A DNA stretch of 16,744 nucleotides from an uncultured Oxalobacter sp. (GTDB taxonomy: Bacteria; Pseudomonadota; Gammaproteobacteria; Burkholderiales; Burkholderiaceae_D). Shown in pieces: positions 7,393 to 14,206 of this stretch (positions are counted from its first letter, which is position 1; each line of letters opens with the position of its first letter). Below the pieces are notes generated by a model. It searched no databases. It saw only the letters and a program-made list of their open reading frames with translations, and had not been told where the DNA came from. A program made the translations under genes and the position numbers. The stretch is taken from assembly GCA_937916185.1 (NCBI GenBank), contig CALGGD010000074.1, positions 1 through 16,744 of the forward strand, written 5' to 3'.

Positions 7393-8295
7393 ATGAACGG
7401 AAAGTCTGCAAAAATGCCTTTGGCAACAGTAGGCAGTCGTGCGTTGACTCCGGCTTTCACGGGTTCGCTTGGCAATATTGAAGCATACATCGCTGAAGTC
7501 AATCGACTGCCCATCCTGACACAAGAAGAAGAAAACCGACTCGCAAAGGACTATCAGGAAAAGAACGACCTGATGGCAGCACAGCAGCTGATTATGTCAC
7601 ATCTTCGGCTGGTGGTCTCCGTCGCCCGTTCTTATCTGGGTTATGGCCTGCCACATGCTGACCTGATCCAGGAAGGCAACATCGGCTTGATGAAAGCCGT
7701 GAAACGTTTCAATCCAGACATGGGTGTCCGGCTGGTTTCCTATGCCATCCATTGGATTAAGGCTGAAATCCATGAATACATCCTGAGGAACTGGCGGATG
7801 GTCAAGGTGGCGACCACCAAAGCCCAGCGTAAACTGTTCTTCAACCTGCGCAGCCACAAAACCGGTACGGATACCATGACAAAAGCACAGGTTACTGAAC
7901 TGGCGGATAAACTGAACGTCAAGGAAGAAGACGTCCTTGAAATGGAAACCCGTATGGGCGGACATGACATCGCACTGGAAAACCAGCACGAAGATGATGA
8001 CGATGCCAACTTCGCACCGATTTCGTACCTGTCCTCGGAAAACGCCGAACCGACAGTCATCCTGGAAAACCGTCAGCATGACCGCCTGCAGTCTGAAGGA
8101 CTGACGGCAGCGCTCGATAAACTCGATGCACGGTCACGCCGTATCATCGAAGCCCGCTGGCTGCATCAGGATGACGGCGAACCGGCAACCTTGCATGAAC
8201 TCGCTGCGGAATTCGGGGTTTCTGCAGAACGCATCCGGCAGATTGAAAACGCCGCCCTGAAAAAGATGCGGAATACCCTTCAGACCTTCAATTGA
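7393..8295 (+). CDS. rpoH: RNA polymerase heat-shock sigma factor sigma-32
   Basis: RpoH directs RNA polymerase to heat-shock promoters. From the ATG at 7393, preceded by AAGGAG with an 8-base gap, it has 300 residues, slightly longer than E. coli RpoH (284). Region 2 includes DLIQEGNIGLMKAVKRF (90-106) and WIKAEI (121-126). The RpoH-specific box QRKLFFNLR is at 145-153, separating it from RpoD, RpoS and FliA. Region 4 with its helix-turn-helix (ELAAEFGVSAERIRQIE) lies near 269-285. The frame stays open upstream to a TTG at 7330, but that lies inside the leader palindrome region and lacks a Shine-Dalgarno sequence. The gene has CIRCE over its promoter and a strong terminator after it, so it is probably a single-gene unit. 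Confidence 0.97.
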   Translation: MNGKSAKMPLATVGSRALTPAFTGSLGNIEAYIAEVNRLPILTQEEENRLAKDYQEKNDLMAAQQLIMSHLRLVVSVARSYLGYGLPHADLIQEGNIGLMKAVKRFNPDMGVRLVSYAIHWIKAEIHEYILRNWRMVKVATTKAQRKLFFNLRSHKTGTDTMTKAQVTELADKLNVKEEDVLEMETRMGGHDIALENQHEDDDDANFAPISYLSSENAEPTVILENRQHDRLQSEGLTAALDKLDARSRRIIEARWLHQDDGEPATLHELAAEFGVSAERIRQIENAALKKMRNTLQTFN

Positions 8296-8311
8296 TCCAA
8301 TCCACGGTGAC

Positions 8312-8349
8312 AAAGCCCTGATGCAGAAGCCTCAGGGCTTTTCCTTTAT
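8312..8349 (+). terminator. Intrinsic terminator of rpoH
   Basis: AAAGCCCTGA (8312-8321) and TCAGGGCTTT (8332-8341) form a perfect 10 bp stem with a 10-base loop, followed by a T-rich tail (TTCCTTTAT). It starts 16 bases after the rpoH stop. Confidence 0.9.
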
Positions 8350-8353
8350 GACC

Positions 8354-8362
8354 TGATAGAAT
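8354..8362 (+). promoter_or_regulatory. Candidate extended -10 for the RibD-C-like gene
   Basis: TGATAGAAT matches an extended -10 (TGn followed by TAGAAT) between the rpoH terminator and the next ATG. The predicted start near 8369 leaves a 32-base leader. No convincing -35 is seen. Confidence 0.35.
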
Positions 8363-8400
8363 ACAGCCATCCTTTCAACGCAAACAGGACGGCGCAAACC

Positions 8401-9081
8401 ATGACACGACCTTATATTGTCTGCCATATGCTGGCTTCCCTTGACGGCCGCATTGACTGCGACATGACAGAGCATATCTGTGGCAATGAATATTACGAAG
8501 CCTTGGAAGAACTCAACTGCCCATCCATGATCAACGGCCGGGTGACCGCTGAAATGCACTATGCCGACAAAGGATTCTTCACCCCTAAAAGCCCTGCCGC
8601 CATCGGCAAGGAATCTGTGCACCGTGCAGTGGAAACAGGACGTTACCATATCATCACCGACACCCTGGGCTCCCTGCTTTGGAAAGCTGACAACCTGGAA
8701 GGCAGAGCCCTCATCTGCCTGGTCAGCGAGTATGCCACAGAGGATTACCTGGCTTATCTCAGGCAGAAAAACATCTCTTACATCGCAACCGGCAAACCAG
8801 GCATCAACCTGAACCGTGCGATGGAAATCCTGAAAAACACCTTTGGTGTTCAACGCCTTGTCCTGACCGGTGGTGGCAACCTCAACGGCAGCTTCCTTGC
8901 GGCAGGACTGCTGGATGAAATCAGCATGATGTATGCGCCTGGCATTGATGGCAGGAAAGGCTGGACTGCCGCATTTGACGGCATCGAAGACCAGACACGC
9001 CTGCCTGTCAAACTGAAATTGACGGGAACCGTCAAGCAATATGGGAATGGCACTGTCTGGATGCGGTATCTGCCTGCCTGA
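8401..9081 (+). CDS. RibD C-terminal/dihydrofolate reductase-like oxidoreductase
   Basis: The 226-residue protein matches the RibD C-terminal reductase fold, related to dihydrofolate reductase and usually NADPH-dependent. The N-terminal strand-loop SLDGRID (13-19) and the glycine-rich nucleotide-binding segment TGGGNLNGSFLAAGLLDE (156-173) are typical. There is no deaminase domain, so it is not a bifunctional RibD. Stand-alone members of this family act on varied pterin, flavin-precursor or unknown substrates, and no riboflavin gene is adjacent. The ATG at 8401 has AGGA about ten bases upstream. The gene seems monocistronic, between the rpoH terminator and a convergent Sel1 gene. Fold assignment is firm; the substrate is unknown. 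Confidence 0.88.
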   Translation: MTRPYIVCHMLASLDGRIDCDMTEHICGNEYYEALEELNCPSMINGRVTAEMHYADKGFFTPKSPAAIGKESVHRAVETGRYHIITDTLGSLLWKADNLEGRALICLVSEYATEDYLAYLRQKNISYIATGKPGINLNRAMEILKNTFGVQRLVLTGGGNLNGSFLAAGLLDEISMMYAPGIDGRKGWTAAFDGIEDQTRLPVKLKLTGTVKQYGNGTVWMRYLPA

Positions 9082-9113
9082 CAACTGGATTGAACACTGA
9101 GACAGCGACAGAC

Positions 9114-9139
9114 AGCCTGCAAACGGATGGCTTCAGGCT
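9114..9139. repeat. Small hairpin between convergent genes
   Basis: AGCCTG (9114-9119) and CAGGCT (9134-9139) form a 6 bp dyad with a 14-base loop in the 94 bp between the reductase and Sel1 stops. There is no T tract. It may contribute to transcription ending, but support is weak. Confidence 0.2.
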
Positions 9140-9175
9140 CCGGTCAGGTTCAGCCGAAGGGTACAGCCGTCAGGA

Positions 9176-9802
9176 TTACCGTTGCCGTATTTTGTTCAGC
9201 AATTCGTCAATCTCATCGATTTCTTCGTCACCCGCATGTTCCTTGGCTTTTTCCAGCCAATAAATGGCTTTGGCATCATCTTTAGGAAACCCTTCACCGT
9301 GGTAATAGCAGGCAGCCAGTTCGTAATAAGACGGATTGTTGCCATTGACCCATTGGTCGCCACCCAGCTCTGCTGACCGCTTGAACCAGTTGCAGGCTTC
9401 TTCCTTATCGATGGTCACACCGTTATTTTCCCGGGAATAGATATACCCCAGCCACCACATCGCACTGGATTTGCCATTTTCTGCTGCCTGTTTCCACCAG
9501 TAGATGGCTTGGGTGTTGTTTTTCGGCACACCTTCTCCCCGGTAATAAGCGGTACCGACTTCTTCCAATCCGGTTGTATTACCCTGAACGGCTGCTTTTC
9601 TGAACCAATAAAAGGCTTTATCAACATTCTGGTTGACACCTTCACCCGTTTGGTATTTTAATCCCATCTCTACCTGGGCAACTGCACTGCCTGCTTTTGC
9701 CTGACGTTGACAGGCTTTCAGCGTCTGGCAGAATTCACCGGCATAAACGGGCAAACAACAGCCCAACCAACCCACCAATACGATTTTCCATAACTTTTTC
9801 AT
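9176..9802 (-). CDS. Secreted Sel1-repeat protein
   Basis: The 208-residue product begins with a signal peptide (MKKLWKIVLVGWLGCCLPVYA, cut predicted after residue 21). About four Sel1-like (SLR/TPR-type) helical repeats follow, near 38-73, 74-109, 110-147 and 148-189. Each shows the G-A-x-x-LG-x-x-Y-x-x-GEGV pattern and an A-x-x-W-F/W-x-K-A segment. The tail (190-208) is acidic then basic. Sel1 proteins are periplasmic or secreted scaffolds for protein contacts; the partner is unknown. AGGGA lies seven to eight bases before the ATG. It follows the 141-residue unknown gene by 47 bp on the same strand, so the two may be co-transcribed. The A at -1 and lack of a lipobox before C15 argue against a lipoprotein. 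Confidence 0.88.
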   Translation of the reverse strand: MKKLWKIVLVGWLGCCLPVYAGEFCQTLKACQRQAKAGSAVAQVEMGLKYQTGEGVNQNVDKAFYWFRKAAVQGNTTGLEEVGTAYYRGEGVPKNNTQAIYWWKQAAENGKSSAMWWLGYIYSRENNGVTIDKEEACNWFKRSAELGGDQWVNGNNPSYYELAACYYHGEGFPKDDAKAIYWLEKAKEHAGDEEIDEIDELLNKIRQR

Positions 9803-9849
9803 AAATCTTCCCTGTTTGCTTTCTTTTCACTTGCAACAACCATGAATTA

Positions 9850-10275
9850 TCAGGATACCTGTCCTGTTTTCCTTTTCTTCAAATTGGAATCAGCGGAACG
9901 CTTTTGTTTGAGCATTTCCATAAATCGGTCAAACCATGGAATCACGATGCTTTTATCCGGGGTATAGCGCAACTCCCCCTGAACAGGGAGGCTTTTTGCC
10001 GCTTCAACCACGCGAAGGAGAAACTGTACATCTTCCGATAAAGAATGCGCCTTCCATGGCATCTCTTCAACATCAAATCCAGCAGTCCCCGGTGCCACTT
10101 CATTGATATCCTTCTGCTCTTTGAGAAAGGCAATAAGCACCTCCTGCGGCTTTGTACATTCAATTGTATCCGCAGCATGGATAAGCAATTCAAGAAAGCA
10201 ATCCGTTCCCTGATTCGACATCGAAAGCCATTCACTGTTCGGTGAAGCATCATTGAACCTTATAATGTTGCCCAT
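9850..10275 (-). CDS. Hypothetical protein, 141 residues
   Basis: I do not recognise this protein. From the ATG at 10275, preceded by a GGGGA Shine-Dalgarno sequence about seven bases upstream, it has 141 residues. It starts MGNIIRFNDASPNSEWLS and ends in a strongly basic tail (KQKRSADSNLKKRKTGQVS). There is no signal peptide or membrane segment, so it is likely cytosolic. The middle looks helical (FLELLIHAADTIE, DVQFLLRVVEAAKSL). The frame stays open upstream to 10485, but that would overlap the bioC 3' end out of frame and lacks protein-like character. It sits 95 bp after bioC and 47 bp before the Sel1 gene. A 60-base sample at 10021-10080 is 42% G+C, against 55% in bioC (10501-10560), hinting at a different origin or weak constraint. 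Confidence 0.7.
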   Translation of the reverse strand: MGNIIRFNDASPNSEWLSMSNQGTDCFLELLIHAADTIECTKPQEVLIAFLKEQKDINEVAPGTAGFDVEEMPWKAHSLSEDVQFLLRVVEAAKSLPVQGELRYTPDKSIVIPWFDRFMEMLKQKRSADSNLKKRKTGQVS

Positions 10276-10370
10276 TCTTTTTCCCCACTGAACTTGGAAT
10301 CTGTGTTTACCATACACTGCACACATCCCGTTCAACAGCAGTCCTGCCAGAAAATACTGTCCCGCCTTTC

Positions 10371-11246
10371 TCACAGCTTTACGCTTCCTGGAAAAGTCCT
10401 TTCCGTTCCCTGGTAGAACCCGATTGGCATTTCCTGCCCCGCATCCGGCTTTTTCTTCGGCAGGTTTTCCTTGAAAGCATGGCAAAAAATGACTTCAAAA
10501 CACAAGGTTATCTGTCCAGTTCCATCACGCAATGCCTCCAGATCCTGAACCAGCCGCGCAAAGGTTCCTTTGCCCATCAATCCCTGCCGCCGGCCTGCCA
10601 ATGGATTCCCGCCCAATGCACGGATGTCCTGAAGCAGGACATTGATGTCCTGATAAGTCAGGTTGAGCCATTCCCTTTCCAGAACGGGCGAAGGGAAACC
10701 TGACTGCACCAATGCATCCCCCAACTGCTGGCAATCGGGAAAGGTCATGACATGACCATAACCGTCAAGCCTTTCAAAGGTATGATAAAGCTCATGCAGT
10801 GAACCATACCCCAAGCAGGAGAACAGCAGGAGCCCTTCCTGCCTGAGCATCTGATGCCAGTTGGACAGGACGGCACCGATATCTTCCGCCCAATGCAGCA
10901 TCATATTGGACCAGACAAGGCTGAAGGCTTCCGGTTGGAACAGCATGGTTTCCGCATTGCCACATAGCCAGGCTGTTTCAGTCTCCCTGTTGTTCAAGGA
11001 AGCCTGCCTGACAGGTGAAAAAGCCCCGTCCAATCCGACTGCCAGTGATTGCGGGAACTGTTTTGCCAGCCAGGCTAAGTCCTGTCCCTGGCCGCAGCCG
11101 ACATCAATCAGCCTGTCAATATCAACTGCCATAACCGATAGACGCTCCTGCAGGCGTGAAGCTGCTTCACGCCAAAGGAAACTTCCTTCTTTGGTGCGGG
11201 GCAGGTTCTCGAACAGTTGCCTGACTTTATCGGAACAAGGATGCAT
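10371..11246 (-). CDS. bioC: SAM-dependent methyltransferase, probable malonyl-ACP O-methyltransferase BioC
   Basis: BioC methylates malonyl-ACP to start pimelate (biotin precursor) synthesis through the fatty acid pathway. The 291-residue protein has the class I methyltransferase motif I IDVGCGQG (47-54), an acidic residue after strand 2 (D74 in VGLDGAF), SNMMLHW (113-119) and a post-motif FSCLGYGSLHEL (142-153). The C-terminal part has TYQDINVLLQDIRALGGN, RRQGLMGKG and FEVIF, which follow the BioC pattern rather than a generic UbiE pattern. AGGA lies five bases before the ATG. It diverges from comF with 64 bp between them. No other bio gene is in the window, so the specific substrate is inferred from sequence pattern only. 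Confidence 0.8.
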   Translation of the reverse strand: MHPCSDKVRQLFENLPRTKEGSFLWREAASRLQERLSVMAVDIDRLIDVGCGQGQDLAWLAKQFPQSLAVGLDGAFSPVRQASLNNRETETAWLCGNAETMLFQPEAFSLVWSNMMLHWAEDIGAVLSNWHQMLRQEGLLLFSCLGYGSLHELYHTFERLDGYGHVMTFPDCQQLGDALVQSGFPSPVLEREWLNLTYQDINVLLQDIRALGGNPLAGRRQGLMGKGTFARLVQDLEALRDGTGQITLCFEVIFCHAFKENLPKKKPDAGQEMPIGFYQGTERTFPGSVKL

Positions 11247-11310
11247 GGTTTCCTATCAGTTTCTTGCTGGATTGCTTACAATAGCATTTTCTCAACCGGG
11301 GCATGACAGG

Positions 11311-12060
11311 ATGAATATGAATTTTTTTGCTGCAATGGCAGATTCCATCCGTCAATCCCTGACACCTTGTATTCTATGTCATTCCCCAAGCCAATATGGC
11401 CTTTGCCAAGCCTGTCAGAACCACATAGCCAATACGCAGGCTCCCCGATGCCACTGCTGCGGCAACCTGCTGACTCAGGCTGTCCAATCCTCTGAACCGC
11501 TTTGTGGAGACTGCCTGAAAGACACGCCTGCTTTTGATGCCACGATAACAGTCACTGACTTCGTCCCGCCTGTTGACCAGATGGTCCATATGCTGAAATT
11601 CCAGCACCGGCTTGCAGCTGCCCCTGTGATGGGCAGACTGCTGTATCAGGCGATGACCGACCGCCATATCCAACCTAATCTATTGACCGCAGTCCCGTTA
11701 AGCCGGGAACGACTGGCTGAGCGTGGTTTCAATCAATCCCATGAAATCGCCCGGACTTTGGGCAGACTCCTGAAGACTGCCCCCCAACGTTCCCTGCTCC
11801 ATCGGGTCCGTGACACAGAGCGCCAAAGCGACATCGCCCTGCAGGCACGGAAAAAGAATGTGCATCAGGCGTTCGCTGTATCAGACGAAGGGAAGGCACT
11901 GGTCAAGGGCCGCCACATTGCTGTGGTGGATGATGTGATGACAACAGGCAGTACCTTGGATGAGGTGGCAAAGGTACTGAAACAGGCTGGTGCCGCTCAG
12001 GTCACCAATCTTGTTTTTGCCCGGACCCCTAAACATCTGACAGGAAACACCTATGTTTAA
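11311..12060 (+). CDS. comF: ComF family protein (phosphoribosyltransferase-like, DNA uptake)
   Basis: ComF proteins (GntX in E. coli) assist natural transformation by an unclear cytosolic step. The product has 249 residues. The N-terminal zinc finger has cysteines at 20, 23, 32, 35, 47, 50, 65 and 68. A type I phosphoribosyltransferase domain follows, with LAERGFNQS (135-143) and the PRPP loop [11 protein letters not shown] (205-215). The open frame extends to 10861, but that part is antisense to bioC. The likely start is ATG 11311 or the in-frame ATG 11317; the latter has AGGA five bases upstream, so the first two residues are uncertain. A TACAAT (11277-11282) is a possible -10. The stop overlaps the trmL start by 8 bases, so the two are translationally coupled. 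Confidence 0.93.
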   Translation: MNMNFFAAMADSIRQSLTPCILCHSPSQYGLCQACQNHIANTQAPRCHCCGNLLTQAVQSSEPLCGDCLKDTPAFDATITVTDFVPPVDQMVHMLKFQHRLAAAPVMGRLLYQAMTDRHIQPNLLTAVPLSRERLAERGFNQSHEIARTLGRLLKTAPQRSLLHRVRDTERQSDIALQARKKNVHQAFAVSDEGKALVKGRHIAVVDDVMTTGSTLDEVAKVLKQAGAAQVTNLVFARTPKHLTGNTYV

Positions 12061-12526
12061 TGTTGTCTTGGTTGAACCTGAAATCCCGCCAAACACCGGC
12101 AACATCATCCGCCTCTGCGCCAATACCAGCTGCCAGCTGCATCTGGTGGAACCGCTGGGATTTCCAATCGACCATGCCAAGATGCGCAGGGCAGGTCTGG
12201 ACTACCATGAGTTTGTTTCCATCAGGATCCATCCCAGCTGGTCCGCTTTCCTGGCAACGGAACAGCCTGCCCCCTCAAAGATGTATGCCTTGACGACCAA
12301 GGGAAGCACTGACTTTTACACCCATGCGGCTTTCTCGGCGGGTGACTGGTTCATTTTCGGCTCGGAAACCCATGGCCTAGCAGATGCCATCCATCAGTCC
12401 TTCCTGGAAGGACACCGCCTGCGCCTGCCGATGATGCCTGACAACCGGAGCCTGAACCTGTCAAACAGTGTTGCCATCACGGTCTATGAAGCCTGGCGGC
12501 AGAATGGCTTCAAAGGTGGAATTTAA
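12053..12526 (+). CDS. trmL: tRNA (cytidine(34)-2'-O)-methyltransferase TrmL
   Basis: TrmL, a SPOUT-class enzyme, 2'-O-methylates the wobble base 34 of tRNA-Leu isoacceptors using SAM. The 157-residue protein is of full family length. The SPOUT motifs are [13 protein letters not shown] (8-20), IFGSETHGL (101-109) and the trefoil-knot segment [10 protein letters not shown] (133-142). The ATG lies inside the comF 3' end (ATGTTTAA overlap), with AGGA seven bases upstream. It converges on the small lipoprotein gene with 33 bp between the stops. Confidence 0.96.
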   Translation: MFNVVLVEPEIPPNTGNIIRLCANTSCQLHLVEPLGFPIDHAKMRRAGLDYHEFVSIRIHPSWSAFLATEQPAPSKMYALTTKGSTDFYTHAAFSAGDWFIFGSETHGLADAIHQSFLEGHRLRLPMMPDNRSLNLSNSVAITVYEAWRQNGFKGGI

Positions 12527-12559
12527 AAAGCAGATTGATAAATTCAAGATAATCCTGTA

Positions 12560-12778
12560 TCAGTAGCGTTTCATATTTGAATTTTTGTCCATTGCATCAA
12601 TTCCGCGTATTGTAGCCTCTGCAGCTGCTGCTCTATCACCTCTTCTAAGAGCTTTTTCTTGAACCTTGAAACAAGCTCCTGAGTCGCCATCCAAGCATTT
12701 TTGACCATCTGTTGGTCCTTTCTTACCGCAACCGACCAGCATGAACGCCACACCAAAGCACACCAATAATTTTTTCAT
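12560..12778 (-). CDS. Small lipoprotein of unknown function
   Basis: The 72-residue product has a basic start (MKK), a hydrophobic core and a lipobox LVGC with the lipid-modified cysteine at 17. The mature protein would be about 56 residues. Glycine at +2 rather than aspartate favours outer-membrane sorting. Two further cysteines (28 and 37) could form a disulfide in the periplasm. The mature part is charged, alanine-rich and probably helical (RRGDRAAAAEATIRGIDAM). I recognise no family. Its upstream region is remarkable: a consensus promoter with a C9 spacer (12855-12881), a leader hairpin with T6 (12807-12841), and a Shine-Dalgarno sequence made of a G7 run (12784-12790) five bases before the ATG. 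The coding start also holds a run of six A. Expression is probably variable between cells, as argued in the findings. Confidence 0.85.
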   Translation of the reverse strand: MKKLLVCFGVAFMLVGCGKKGPTDGQKCLDGDSGACFKVQEKALRRGDRAAAAEATIRGIDAMDKNSNMKRY

Positions 12779-12783
12779 TTCCG

Positions 12784-12790
12784 CCCCCCC
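12784..12790 (-). promoter_or_regulatory. Homopolymeric G7 Shine-Dalgarno of the lipoprotein gene
   Basis: On the minus strand GGGGGGG is followed by CGGAA and then ATG, so the ribosome-binding site is a homopolymer. Slippage here would alter strength or spacing of the site. Confidence 0.6.
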
Positions 12791-12806
12791 ATATTCTTTT
12801 CAGGTT

Positions 12807-12841
12807 AAAAAATCGCCTTAGATAACCAAACCATCTAAGGC
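12807..12841 (-). terminator. Perfect hairpin plus T6 in the lipoprotein leader (attenuator or second terminator)
   Basis: Read leftwards, GCCTTAGAT (12841-12833), a 9-base loop, and ATCTAAGGC (12823-12815) form a perfect 9 bp stem, followed by GA and six T (12812-12807). It lies downstream of the C9 promoter, starting about 7 bases after the predicted transcription start. It could attenuate lipoprotein transcription, or act as a back-up terminator for the dnaK operon. Confidence 0.7.
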
Positions 12842-12854
12842 AACCTGCACTTGA

Positions 12855-12881
12855 ATTATACGGGGGGGGGATATTTGTCAA
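12855..12881 (-). promoter_or_regulatory. Consensus sigma-70 promoter with a C9 spacer tract (putative phase-variable promoter)
   Basis: On the minus strand TTGACA (12881-12876) and TATAAT (12860-12855) are both perfect boxes. The 15 bp spacer contains nine consecutive C (12870-12862). The spacing is two short of the 17 bp optimum. The expected start is near 12848, 70 bases before the lipoprotein ATG at 12778. Confidence 0.8.
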
Positions 12882-12885
12882 ATCC

Positions 12886-12926
12886 AAAAAAGAATCCCTG
12901 TCCAACTATTGCCAGACAGGGTTTCT
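12886..12926 (-). terminator. Intrinsic terminator of the grpE-dnaK-dnaJ operon
   Basis: On the minus strand CCCTGTC (12921-12915... paired as GACAGGG on plus) and GACAGGG (12902-12896) form a 7 bp stem. The stem extends by AGAA/TTCT across one mismatch to 11 pairs, with a 12-base loop, and six T follow (12891-12886, the first of which pairs in the stem). It starts 20 bases after the dnaJ stop. Confidence 0.9.
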
Positions 12927-12945
12927 ATCGAACAGGATACCAGAC

Positions 12946-14073
12946 TTAACTGAACAGTTCTTTCAGCTTATCCATCCATGACTTATGCTGTGGGTTATGT
13001 TTACCCGTATCTTTTGAGACCAGCTCATCGAATTTCCGGAGCAGGTCTTTTTCCTCATCGGTCAGGTTGACCGGGGTTTCAACCCTGACATGGCAGAACA
13101 GGTCGCCCGGTTGATAGGAATGGACGCCTTTGATGCCCTTGCCCCTCAGCCTGAAAGTGCGTCCAGCCTGGGTACCGGCAGGAATATGGAAAGCAACCTT
13201 GCCATTCAATGTCGGGACTTCGATATCACCGCCCAAAGCCGCTTTCCCGAACGAGATTGGAATCTCGCAATGCAGGTCATCATCATCCCGAGTGAAAAGC
13301 TGATGCGGTCTGATACGGATTTCCATATACAGGTCCCCAGGAGGGCCACCGTTCTGACCGGGTTCGCCGTTGCCGGAAGAGCGGATACGCATCCCTTCAT
13401 CAATCCCGGCGGGGATATCGACTTCCAGCGTCTTGTTGGTCCGGACATGCCCCTCACCCTGACAGTCTGGGCATGGTTCCTTGATTATCTGCCCCGTGCC
13501 ATGGCAATGTGGACAGGTCTGCTGGACATGGAAAAAGCCCTGCTGCATCCGAACCTGCCCCTGACCATTACAGGTGGTACAGGTGGTCGGTGACGTGCCT
13601 TTCTTGGCACCAGACCCGCCGCATGCCTCACATTTGTTCCATGCTGGAACACGGATGGTTTTCTTACAGCCCTTTGCCGCTTCTTCAAGGGTGATTTCCA
13701 GGTTGTAGCGCAGGTCGGAACCCCGGTACACCTGAGGACCTCCACGCCCAGCACCCATCCCAGCGCCGAAAATATCGCCAAAGATATCACCGAACGCCCC
13801 ACCGAATGGGTCACCGCCACGGCCACCCATGCCACCCATGCCGTTTGGATCAACCCCAGCATGTCCAAAACGGTCATAAGCCTGACGTTTCTGTTCATCT
13901 GACAGGATTTCGTAGGCTTCCTTGACCTCTTTGAATTTCTCTTCAGCAGCCTTGTCGTCAGGATTGCGGTCAGGGTGGTATTTCATCGCCAGTTTGCGGT
14001 AAGCCTTCTTGATGGCATCTTCCGATGCATCCTTGGCAACCCCAAGCACTTCGTAAAAATCCCGTTTAGCCAT
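12946..14073 (-). CDS. dnaJ: Chaperone protein DnaJ (Hsp40)
   Basis: DnaJ delivers unfolded substrates to DnaK and stimulates its ATPase. The 375-residue protein is a full type I Hsp40. The J domain (1-70) has HPD at 33-35. The Gly/Phe-rich linker is at about 72-112. The zinc domain has four CxxCxGxG repeats starting at C148, C165, C187 and C201. The C-terminal substrate-binding domains follow. AAGGGA lies eight bases before the ATG. It is separated from dnaK by 133 bp containing a strong stem-loop and is closed by an intrinsic terminator, so it is the last gene of the operon. Confidence 0.98.
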   Translation of the reverse strand: MAKRDFYEVLGVAKDASEDAIKKAYRKLAMKYHPDRNPDDKAAEEKFKEVKEAYEILSDEQKRQAYDRFGHAGVDPNGMGGMGGRGGDPFGGAFGDIFGDIFGAGMGAGRGGPQVYRGSDLRYNLEITLEEAAKGCKKTIRVPAWNKCEACGGSGAKKGTSPTTCTTCNGQGQVRMQQGFFHVQQTCPHCHGTGQIIKEPCPDCQGEGHVRTNKTLEVDIPAGIDEGMRIRSSGNGEPGQNGGPPGDLYMEIRIRPHQLFTRDDDDLHCEIPISFGKAALGGDIEVPTLNGKVAFHIPAGTQAGRTFRLRGKGIKGVHSYQPGDLFCHVRVETPVNLTDEEKDLLRKFDELVSKDTGKHNPQHKSWMDKLKELFS

Positions 14074-14143
14074 TTCAATTATCCCTTATCCTCAAAACAG
14101 TTGCCTTCACCTTATGCAACCGATCCATCCGAGCCATCCAAAC

Positions 14144-14187
14144 AGAACGCCGGGCTAATGGCGGAACCATATTCTGCCCGGCGGTCT
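14144..14187 (-). promoter_or_regulatory. GC-rich intercistronic stem-loop between dnaK and dnaJ
   Basis: CGCCGGGC (14148-14155) and GCCCGGCG (14176-14183) pair perfectly. AGA/TCT extend the stem across one mismatch, and ATGG/CCAT pair inside the 20-base loop. No strong T run follows on the minus strand. It lies 20-60 bases after the dnaK stop and probably sets the dnaK:dnaJ ratio by partial termination, RNA processing or 3' end protection. That role is inferred. Confidence 0.65.
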
Positions 14188-14206
14188 GCTACCTCAAGGA
14201 ACCCGA

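Noticed and set aside
10276..10485. Upstream extension of the 141-residue unknown protein
   Set aside because: It overlaps the bioC 3' end in another frame, is composed of low-information basic sequence, and a good Shine-Dalgarno sequence supports the ATG at 10275.
10861..11310. Upstream extension of the comF frame by 150 codons
   Set aside because: It is antisense to bioC; ComF homology begins with the zinc finger just after 11311.
12540..12584. AAATTCAA/TTGAATTT dyad as a terminator after trmL
   Set aside because: It is an A/T-only stem with a 29-base loop inside the lipoprotein 3' end; too weak to call.
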